From: Bryobacterales bacterium
Lineage (GTDB): Bacteria > Acidobacteriota > Terriglobia > Bryobacterales > Bryobacteraceae
DNA length: 7,288 bases
Direction of reading: 5' to 3'
Assembly: GCA_003142355.1 (NCBI GenBank)
Contig: PLMF01000249.1
Location: 26,321 to 33,608, forward strand
Under the pieces are notes generated by a model. The model was not told the DNA's origin. It did not search any database and saw only the letters and a program-made list of their open reading frames with translations. The position numbers and the translations under genes are program-made. Below are positions 1 to 5,420 of the stretch, piece after piece (within the stretch, counting starts at the first letter, position 1; every line of letters starts with the position of its first letter).

Positions 1-5
1 CAGCC

Positions 6-1451
6 ATGAGTATACGTTTATCTAATGGAACGGAAATCCCGATTGAAATGCACAAGGTGCGCATCGTGCAGAAAGTGCGGCTGGCGCCGGCGCGCGAACG
101 CCTGAAGGCCATGGAAGCGGCGGGGTACAACACCTTTATGCTGCGCAGCCGCGACATCTTCCTGGACATGCTGACGGACAGCGGCACCAACGCCATGTCG
201 GACAACCAACTGGCGGCCATGATGCAGTCCGACGACGCGTACGCCGGATCGGAGAGCTTCTACAAGCTGGCGGACGCGGTGCAAGAAATCTTCGGCTACA
301 AGTACGTGCTGCCCACGCACCAGGGCCGCGCCGCCGAGCACCTGCTGGCCAAGACGTTCGTGAAGCCCGGCCATATTGTGCCCATGAACTACCACTTCAC
401 CACCACCAAGGCGCATTTCGACCTGGCCGGCGGCAAGGTGCTGGAGCTCTACACCCCGGAGGCGCTGAATGCCCAGAGCTCGTGCCCCTTCAAGGGGAAC
501 ATGGACCTGGGACGCCTGCGCGCCGCCATTGAGAAAGCCGGAGCGAAAAACGTGTCGTTCGTGCGCATGGAGGCCACCACCAACCTCATCGGCGGCCAGC
601 CGTTCTCGCTCGAAAACCTGAAGCAGGTGAAGGCGCTGATCGAGCCGCTGGGGATCTTCCTGGTGCTGGACGGCAGCCTGATTTCCGAGAACGCCTACTT
701 CATCCGCCAGCGCGAGCCGGGTTATGAGAATGCCTCGATTCGCGACATCATCCTGGAAATGATGGGCGTGGCGGACCTGTGCTACCTGTCGGGCCGCAAG
801 AGCTGCAGCGTGCGCGGCGGCCTGATCGCCACCAACCGCAAGGACCTCGACGAAGCCATTCGCCCCTGGCTGCCGGTCTACGAAGGGTTCTTCACCTACG
901 GCGGCATGTCGTCGAAAGAAATCGAAGCCATGGCGGTGGGGATGCGCGAGATGACCGACCTGGAAGTGGCCGGCTCGTCGGCGGACGCCATCAAGTATTT
1001 TGTGGGTCTGCTGCTCGAGAAGGGAGTGCCGGTGGTCACGCCGCCCGGAGGGCTGGCCTGCCACGTCGACGCCATGCGGTTCATCGATCACGTGCCGCAG
1101 TCGGAGTACCCGGCCGGCGCCCTGGCCGCCGCGGCGTACATCGCTTCGGGCACCCGCGGCATGGAGCGCGGCTCGGTTTCCATGGATCGGGACGCGCAAG
1201 GCAACGACGTGCCGGCGGACATGGAACTGCTGCGCCTGGCCGTTCCTCGGCGCGTGTTCACCATGTCGCACTTCCAGTACGTGGCCGACCGCATGGAATG
1301 GCTCTACCGCCACCGCAAGCTGATCGGCGGGCTCGAGTTCTACGAGGAGCCGCCGGTGCTGCGTTTCTTTGCCGGCCTGATGAAGCCCAAGAACAACTGG
1401 GGCGCCGCGCTGGCGGAGGCGTTCGAGAAAGACTTCGGCGCCGAGTGCTGA
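6..1451 (+). CDS. Tyrosine phenol-lyase / tryptophanase family beta-eliminating lyase
   Basis: This is a PLP-dependent cytoplasmic lyase. Family members split tyrosine into phenol, pyruvate and ammonia, or tryptophan into indole, pyruvate and ammonia. Family landmarks seen in order: SGTNAMSD near residue 60, AYAGSESF with Tyr79, the cofactor loop THQGR at 104-108, FTTT at 131-134, TTNLIGGQP with Asn193, Asp222, SGRKSC with Schiff-base Lys265, and Arg410 in LRLAVPRR for the substrate carboxylate. Arg388 in MERG and Phe454 in LRFF match residues that mark tyrosine phenol-lyase; E. coli tryptophanase has Ile and His there. The substrate is therefore more likely tyrosine-like, but this is inference. 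One oddity is that the Arg expected three residues after Asp222 is Leu225. The protein has 481 aa against about 456-471 in the family, because of a C-terminal tail of roughly 20 residues. Only five bases lie upstream, so no ribosome site can be judged; the ATG fits the family N-terminus. No terminator is evident downstream. Confidence 0.9.
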   Translation: MSIRLSNGTEIPIEMHKVRIVQKVRLAPARERLKAMEAAGYNTFMLRSRDIFLDMLTDSGTNAMSDNQLAAMMQSDDAYAGSESFYKLADAVQEIFGYKYVLPTHQGRAAEHLLAKTFVKPGHIVPMNYHFTTTKAHFDLAGGKVLELYTPEALNAQSSCPFKGNMDLGRLRAAIEKAGAKNVSFVRMEATTNLIGGQPFSLENLKQVKALIEPLGIFLVLDGSLISENAYFIRQREPGYENASIRDIILEMMGVADLCYLSGRKSCSVRGGLIATNRKDLDEAIRPWLPVYEGFFTYGGMSSKEIEAMAVGMREMTDLEVAGSSADAIKYFVGLLLEKGVPVVTPPGGLACHVDAMRFIDHVPQSEYPAGALAAAAYIASGTRGMERGSVSMDRDAQGNDVPADMELLRLAVPRRVFTMSHFQYVADRMEWLYRHRKLIGGLEFYEEPPVLRFFAGLMKPKNNWGAALAEAFEKDFGAEC

Positions 1452-1556
1452 AACGACGCGGCGGCCACCGGGCGCTATCGCAAACTGAGAGTCCGGCTGG
1501 CGGCTACCGGTTGCGCGCGGTGGTGCAGGATGGCGTCGAGGGCGAGACGCCGAGCC

Positions 1557-1700
1557 TGAGGCGGTTGAAGTCGCCGGGAACGGAATGCTTCAGGCAATTC
1601 GCCGCCACCGCGAACTCGAGCGCCTCCTGGTGCGTCGCCAGTTCCAGGAAACCGTAAATCAGCCCCCCGGCGAAGCTGTCGCCGCCGCCCACGCGGTCCA
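1557..1700 (-). pseudogene. Fragment of a PfkB/KDG-kinase gene (duplicate of kdgK residues 279-325)
   Basis: Read on the minus strand, this block encodes the segment [12 protein letters not shown] to GDFNRL of the sugar kinase, including the catalytic-Asp motif. It aligns without gaps to 3388-3531 with 5 mismatches in 144 bases. Four of the differences are synonymous and one changes Ser to Asn. A TGA stop lies two codons before the homology (1702-1704), and after it the frame runs through unrelated residues to a TAG at 1504-1506. The first 278 kinase residues are absent, so it cannot be functional. The flanks, 1452-1556 and 1701-1739, show no recognisable gene. The mostly silent differences suggest the piece derives from a working homologue or separated recently. 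Confidence 0.85.
1557..1700. repeat. 144-bp direct repeat, left copy (partner at 3388-3531)
   Basis: This is the left member of a same-orientation repeat pair spaced 1831 bp apart, about 96.5% identical by direct base comparison. The identity starts and stops abruptly: the sequence before 1557 and after 1700 does not match the flanks of the right copy. The pair brackets the regulator/nucleotidyltransferase cassette and the REP-like hairpins. Confidence 0.9.
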
Positions 1701-1739
1701 GTCAACGACCGGTCCAATGCTGGGGAGCGGCTTTGAGGA

Positions 1740-2282
1740 TCACACCGGCCAATAAGACTCAAGCCACAATCGGAGCGTCAAGTCGTGCCGGCCTTCGTGA
1801 GCCAAGAGGTTCGGACGAAGTTCGGCGAAGTAGCGCTCTCTCAGAATATCCGCTCTCAGGTGGCCCGCACGTGCGAGTTGCTGCACGTCGTCACGATCGC
1901 GTTCCATATTCCGCTCCAGCTTGGAAAGAGCCAAATCATGGGCCTCAAGCGCGAAGAGCCTCAGGCGACGCCATGCACCGGGGAACATGGGCACGAGTCG
2001 TTCCTCGTAATTCTCGGGCGGCGTGGCGACGGTGACAGCGTCCAGGTAGACTTTGTGCTTTTGGTGCAAGGCCGACCCCTTGCCGCCGATCTCTATCAGA
2101 TCGTTCCGCAGGTTCGGCACAACGCCGAGGAAATCCACGTCGCTGGTGGTGCGGGCAATCCCGTAGATCTGAGTTGCGACGAAGCCCCCACAGCAATGCA
2201 GTTGAACGTCTTCGCTGAGGCGGGAGTCCACATCGGCGAAAAAGGATCGCCACGGCTGCGCCGGCTCTTCAATGTGCGGCAT
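1740..2282 (-). CDS. Nucleotidyltransferase-fold protein (DUF6036/AbiEii-like), putative toxin component
   Basis: This 180-aa protein carries the pol-beta-type nucleotidyltransferase signature: Gly32-Gly33 followed by YGIARTTSDVDFLG, with Asp48 and Asp50 as the likely metal ligands. Asp81 in VYLDAV is a candidate third carboxylate. The later stretch LALSKLERNMERDRDDV (residues 117-133) is typical of the small nucleotidyltransferase group that includes DUF6036 and AbiEii-like proteins. Related proteins in toxin-antitoxin and abortive-infection systems modify RNA by adding nucleotides; that activity is not shown here. The ATG lies inside the end of the upstream regulator gene (14-bp overlap) and has no clear Shine-Dalgarno, which suggests translational coupling. 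No signal peptide or membrane segment is visible. It could instead be a housekeeping nucleotidyltransferase-like protein, but the pairing with an HTH gene favours a two-gene module. Confidence 0.8.
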   Translation of the reverse strand: MPHIEEPAQPWRSFFADVDSRLSEDVQLHCCGGFVATQIYGIARTTSDVDFLGVVPNLRNDLIEIGGKGSALHQKHKVYLDAVTVATPPENYEERLVPMFPGAWRRLRLFALEAHDLALSKLERNMERDRDDVQQLARAGHLRADILRERYFAELRPNLLAHEGRHDLTLRLWLESYWPV

Positions 2283-2961
2283 ACGGCAATTGCCCGGCTG
2301 TGAGGCTGGTCAGCAGGCTCCAATGGATTGCGGCTTCGGGACGATTCGACCTTAGCCAGGTGCGCTCAGACTCCGGCATGGAATCGCGGCAGAGCGTTCC
2401 TTCACGGGCGAGCCGGGCTTCTTCGAGTTCCTTTTCCCATCGGGACAAGACTTGAACCGCGCCTTGGCGCCCCGGCCAAGCGCGCGCGGTTTGCTCCGCG
2501 AGATGCACCAGATAGCCCAGACGGTTTTGGGCGTTATTCCATTTGGCGCGGTCGCGCAGCCATTCCCAATTCAGATCGGTGTACGCGCTCAGGACCCAGG
2601 GCAGGGCTTCAACCAGGCGCGTGTCCAGGTCCGGCTTCACCAGGGCGTTCAGCACCACTTCAACGGGGTTGCTTACTGCTTTGAAACGAACGTGCTCGAA
2701 GCCGGGGTAACCGAGAGAGGCGAGCTGTCGCTGAAGTTCATCGGGTGGAACCCCGCGAACATGCAGCGGCTCGGGCAGGGGGAGCGCCGTGGGCGGGAGT
2801 TCATAGAGCTTTGCGGCCTTGCGCGCGAGGCCGGCGCTGGCCACCCTCAATCCCGTTTCGAGTTGCGACAGGTACGGCTGCGACACATCGAGCGAGCGCG
2901 CCGCCGCAACCTGAGTCAAGCCCGCTTTCTCACGTCCGGTCTTCCACTGCGCGGCAGTCAT
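2269..2961 (-). CDS. XRE-family helix-turn-helix regulator, putative antitoxin partner
   Basis: This 230-aa protein has an N-terminal Cro/C1-type DNA-binding domain (about residues 3-58). LTQVAAARSLDVSQ forms the first part of the helix-turn-helix and SQPYLSQLETG (27-37) the recognition helix. The remaining roughly 170 residues form a Trp-rich, probably helical domain (for example NWEWL near 131 and LGYLVHLA near 148) that I do not recognise; it may bind the partner protein or a ligand. The ATG is preceded by AGGA with a 7-base spacer, and the upstream DNA holds a promoter and a palindrome. It is first in a two-gene unit with the nucleotidyltransferase, whose start it overlaps. In toxin-antitoxin modules such a regulator usually represses its own promoter and may neutralise the toxin; here that is inferred from layout. 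Confidence 0.82.
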   Translation of the reverse strand: MTAAQWKTGREKAGLTQVAAARSLDVSQPYLSQLETGLRVASAGLARKAAKLYELPPTALPLPEPLHVRGVPPDELQRQLASLGYPGFEHVRFKAVSNPVEVVLNALVKPDLDTRLVEALPWVLSAYTDLNWEWLRDRAKWNNAQNRLGYLVHLAEQTARAWPGRQGAVQVLSRWEKELEEARLAREGTLCRDSMPESERTWLRSNRPEAAIHWSLLTSLTAGQLPYAAH

Positions 2962-2978
2962 TCCTATGTCCTGAATTC

Positions 2979-3001
2979 AATATAGCATAATAAGCTATAT
3001 T
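2979..3001. promoter_or_regulatory. Palindromic operator candidate upstream of the HTH gene
   Basis: A perfect inverted repeat, AATATAGC at 2979-2986 and GCTATATT at 2994-3001, is separated by the 7-base spacer ATAATAA. It is strikingly AT-rich within GC-rich DNA. It begins 17 bases upstream of the regulator's ATG, and its right arm overlaps the proposed -10 box. That position suits an autorepression site for the adjacent HTH protein; binding is inferred. Confidence 0.55.
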
Positions 3002-3028
3002 ATCAGAAGCCTTTCTGGCGGCTTTCAA
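2999..3028 (-). promoter_or_regulatory. Sigma70-like promoter for the HTH/nucleotidyltransferase unit
   Basis: On the minus strand a TTGAAA -35 box (3028-3023) is followed after 18 bases by a GATAAT -10 box (3004-2999). Transcription would start near 2992, inside the palindrome, and leave a leader of about 30 bases before the ATG. The boxes are close to consensus, but other AT-rich hexamers lie within the palindrome, so the exact start is uncertain. Confidence 0.45.
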
Positions 3029-3091
3029 CACGGCGATCACGAGATGCCCGGCCCAGTACTAGTCCGACTTTCTCACACTCCGCTACCCGAT

Positions 3092-3202
3092 GTGGCGCAG
3101 GCACTCGCAGACTCGTCTCGACACGCGCGCGCGGTTGTGACACAGGGTCGAGGGGAGCGTCGGCATGAGTGCCGACGCGGCAGGCACGAGTGCCTGCGCC
3201 AC
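3092..3202. repeat. REP/BIME-like cluster of hairpins
   Basis: Two adjacent stem-loops are visible. The first has arms GTCGGCA (3159-3165) and TGCCGAC (3170-3176) around TGAG. The second has arms GCAGGCA (3180-3186) and TGCCTGC (3191-3197) around CGAG. In addition, GTGGCGCAGGCACTCG at 3092-3107 is the exact reverse complement of 3187-3202, giving a 16-bp inverted repeat 79 bp apart that borders the unit. This architecture matches REP/BIME elements, which are short palindromes spread between genes by RAYT transposases; no transposase is in the window. The elements lie in the 324-bp gene-free stretch 3005-3328, where transcripts from the two flanking minus-strand units do not converge, so a terminator role is possible only for the kinase operon. 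I see no gene in 3203-3328. Confidence 0.65.
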
Positions 3203-3328
3203 GTCGTCACACGGAAACACTTGCTAGATGGAATGCGCCGCGCGGAGGAGGTTCGGGCGAAGGAACGCATCCTGCGGCTGGGCCTCTCCGCCGCGCCCAC
3301 CAGAAAGGTCGTGCCCTGCCGAACCGTC

Positions 3329-4363
3329 TTAGCGTTGCACGCGTCCCGAGCCGCCGCTCTTGAGCAGGGCGTTCACCTCGTCCACGGTGAGGCGGTTGAA
3401 GTCGCCGGGAACGGAGTGCTTCAGGCAACTCGCCGCCACCGCGAACTCGAGCGCCTCCTGGTGCGTCGCCAGTTCCAGGAAACCGTAGATCAGGCCTCCG
3501 GCGAAGCTGTCGCCGCCGCCCACGCGGTCCACAATGTGCGTGATCTCGTAGTGGCGGCTCACCAGGAATTCCTGGCGGTCGTTCAGGCACGCCGACCAGC
3601 CGTTGTGCGAGGCGCTCCTCGATTCCCGCAGCGTGATGGCAATGGCCTTCAGGTTGGGGTATTCCTCCAGCACCTTGCCCGTCAGCTTCAGGTACTGCGC
3701 GCGGTCGAGCGAGCCCGAGTGCACGTCCACTTCGGCCTGGATGCCCAGCGTCATTTGCACGTCCTCTTCGTTGGCAATGACGACGTCCACGTATTTCACC
3801 AGCTCGCGCATCACCTCGACGGCCGGCTTTCCCCACTTCCACAGGTTCTTGCGATAGTTGAGGTCGCAGGAGACCGTGAGGCCTTTCTCCCGCGCCCGGC
3901 GCACGGATTCGAGAGCCAGATCGGCGGCCGAGCCGCTGATGGCCGGCGTGATGCCGGTGATGTGAAACCAGCCCGCGTCCTGGAACACGCGGTCCCAGTC
4001 GATATCGCCCGGCTGGGCCAGCGCGATGGCGCTCTGGCTGCGGTCGTAGACCACCTTCGAGGCACGCTGGTTGGCGCCGGCCTCGAGGTAGTAGATGCCC
4101 ACGCGCCCCTTGCCGCGCACGATCTTGGAGGTGTCCACGCCCATTCGCCGCAACTCGCCGATGGCGGCGTCCGCGATGGGATGCTTGTCCGGCAGCACGG
4201 TTACGTACACCGACGGCAGGCCGAACGACGCCAGCGCGACGGCCACGTTGGCCTCGCCACCGCCGAAAGTGGCCACGAATTGGGGCGTTTGCAGGAACCG
4301 CTCGAACCCCGGCGGCGCGAGCCGCAACATGATCTCACCGAAAGTGACAATCGTTTTTGGCAT
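3329..4363 (-). CDS. kdgK: 2-keto-3-deoxygluconate kinase (PfkB/ribokinase family)
   Basis: This cytoplasmic kinase transfers phosphate from ATP to 2-keto-3-deoxygluconate, giving KDPG for cleavage in the Entner-Doudoroff route. The 344-aa length suits PfkB sugar kinases. Seen in order: [11 protein letters not shown] at 34-44 (substrate-side glycine motif), Tyr90-Tyr91 and YDR at 106-108, [10 protein letters not shown] with Arg171, NEED at 198-201 (metal/phosphate motif), and [12 protein letters not shown] at 279-290 with catalytic Asp285 and the anion hole. The [17 protein letters not shown] and SVPGDFN pieces are typical of KDG kinases rather than fructo- or ribokinases, but a related ketosugar acid substrate cannot be excluded. 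The gene starts 7 bp after the bicupin stop, so the two are probably co-transcribed. The ribosome site is weak, which fits coupling. Codons for residues 279-325 are duplicated at 1557-1700. Confidence 0.88.
   Translation of the reverse strand: MPKTIVTFGEIMLRLAPPGFERFLQTPQFVATFGGGEANVAVALASFGLPSVYVTVLPDKHPIADAAIGELRRMGVDTSKIVRGKGRVGIYYLEAGANQRASKVVYDRSQSAIALAQPGDIDWDRVFQDAGWFHITGITPAISGSAADLALESVRRAREKGLTVSCDLNYRKNLWKWGKPAVEVMRELVKYVDVVIANEEDVQMTLGIQAEVDVHSGSLDRAQYLKLTGKVLEEYPNLKAIAITLRESRSASHNGWSACLNDRQEFLVSRHYEITHIVDRVGGGDSFAGGLIYGFLELATHQEALEFAVAASCLKHSVPGDFNRLTVDEVNALLKSGGSGRVQR
3388..3531. repeat. 144-bp direct repeat, right copy (inside kdgK)
   Basis: This is the right member of the repeat pair; it lies within the intact kinase gene and covers its catalytic GGGDSFAGG motif. 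It is in the same orientation as the copy at 1557-1700 and differs at 5 bases. Because this copy sits in an open, full-length gene, it represents the functional version. Confidence 0.9.
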
Positions 4364-4370
4364 ACTTCCG

Positions 4371-5249
4371 CTATCTTCTCATCCCCGCAAACGGAAAACT
4401 CGACCGCACCGCCAGAATGAGGTCGTGATCCTCACCCGCCTTCGACCCGCTGTAGAACCCCACCGTCGTGTTCAATCGGATAAAGTAGGCGTCACCCTCT
4501 TTGGCCGGATACCGCCCCTCGTTCCCGTCGGCGCCGCCTCCCGCCACCATGTCGCCACGGCCCCTGAGCACGTAATAGATCTCCTCCTCCCTCTCGTGGT
4601 GATGCGGAATGTTGGTGCCGCCGGGGGCGAAGTCCATGATGAAAAGGCTCACCATCTGGCTGGCCGCCGCGAGCTTGTCGCGCGTGCTCTCGGTGGTGCC
4701 CATCAGCAGTTTGAATAGCGAGGTAGGTCCGTGCCCCTGCACGGGCACAAGGTGCACATCGCCGGCATTGGCCAGCATCAGTTTGGCTGTCGGCGCAACG
4801 TTGGCGCCCAGCGGGATCTTGAATCCCATCACCAGCAGCCGTACGGGCCGGCTGGATGCACTGGCCATCCCGTGCTTGACCCCCACCGGAAGGTACATGA
4901 AATCGTTCTTCTTGACCGGGACCTTCTGGTCCTCGTACAGCAGCGTTCCGTTGCCATCAAGGATGAAGTAGATCTGCTCCTCGGCGGGATAGCTCACCAC
5001 CGCGCTGGTTCCGTCCGGCCCCACCGTCAATTCGCCGTAACGGGCGATGCCCTTCAGTTGATTGGCCTGGGCATCGCCCACACCGAAGATGGGCTTGTAG
5101 GAAGCCACCTTCGCACTGGCTGTCAGATCGTCGGGCCGCGGCTCGATGCTCGCTACGGAGCGTCTCAGAAACGTCGGATCGGCACCCAACAGGCTGGATG
5201 CCGCGAGCAGAACGAGCACCCCCGCTTGGCTTGAAATGTTGCCCGTCAT
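4371..5249 (-). CDS. Exported bicupin protein
   Basis: Two beta-barrel cupin domains are visible in 292 aa. The first (about 75-145) has [12 protein letters not shown] at 90-101 and LPVGVKHGM at 120-128. The second (about 200-285) has [19 protein letters not shown] at 214-232. The N-terminus reads as a signal peptide with hydrophobic core [14 protein letters not shown] and likely cleavage after LLGA (about residue 23), so the protein probably acts in the periplasm or outside. I chose the ATG at 5247-5249 because GGGAGG lies 4 bases before it and the signal peptide then starts properly; an in-frame ATG at 5295-5297 would add 16 residues and lacks a good ribosome site. The metal ligands look split: the first domain keeps only a second-motif His (His126), while the second keeps His216-218 and nearby Glu but lacks the second-motif His. 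The gene precedes kdgK by 7 bp. The substrate is unknown; roles in sugar binding, isomerisation or oxidation are all possible. Confidence 0.8.
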   Translation of the reverse strand: MTGNISSQAGVLVLLAASSLLGADPTFLRRSVASIEPRPDDLTASAKVASYKPIFGVGDAQANQLKGIARYGELTVGPDGTSAVVSYPAEEQIYFILDGNGTLLYEDQKVPVKKNDFMYLPVGVKHGMASASSRPVRLLVMGFKIPLGANVAPTAKLMLANAGDVHLVPVQGHGPTSLFKLLMGTTESTRDKLAAASQMVSLFIMDFAPGGTNIPHHHEREEEIYYVLRGRGDMVAGGGADGNEGRYPAKEGDAYFIRLNTTVGFYSGSKAGEDHDLILAVRSSFPFAGMRR

Positions 5250-5420
5250 GGAACCTCCCATCCGTAATCCGTCGGTAACATGGTACCGCCGAGCCACCGG
5301 GGAAAACCAGATCCCGGCGCGCGCGGGTTTACATGGTTTTGATCGCCCCGCATAACCGGCGAGCCGGCGTGTCAGTGATCACGGTGTTCGACAAGTATAC
5401 TCGACGTTAGGGCAACCATC
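5250..5420. promoter_or_regulatory. Divergent intergenic control region between bicupin and GH2 genes
   Basis: The bicupin-kdgK unit and the GH2 gene diverge from here. GGGAGG at 5254-5259 (minus strand) is the bicupin ribosome site. AGGG at 5409-5412, eight bases before the GH2 ATG, is its probable ribosome site. A TATACT hexamer at 5396-5401 resembles a -10 box but would give a very short leader and has no good -35 partner. Two small palindromes, GTGATCAC (5375-5382) and AGTATACT (5394-5401), are possible regulator half-sites. No promoter is convincing. Confidence 0.35.

Noticed and set aside
18..1313. Minus-strand open frame of about 431 codons across the lyase gene
   Set aside because: It is antisense to a well-conserved PLP enzyme and has biased His/Arg/Gln composition with no domain; it is a shadow frame.
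3159..3197. Hairpins considered as a CRISPR array or a rho-independent terminator
   Set aside because: There are only two non-identical palindromic units with no spacers, so it is not CRISPR. No T-run follows the stems on either strand, so an intrinsic terminator is not supported.
1557..3531. Composite transposon or IS element bounded by the direct repeats
   Set aside because: No transposase or integrase is encoded between the repeats, and the repeats are kinase coding sequence rather than terminal inverted repeats.
3044..4420. Plus-strand open frame of about 458 codons across the kinase gene
   Set aside because: It is antisense to the complete KDG kinase, low in recognisable motifs and His/Arg rich. 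It also runs through the REP hairpins, which argues against coding.
5373..5401. Strong promoter for the GH2 gene using TATACT at 5396-5401
   Set aside because: No -35 box of reasonable match lies 16-18 bases upstream, and the implied start site would fall on the ribosome-binding site; kept only as a weak candidate within the intergenic region.
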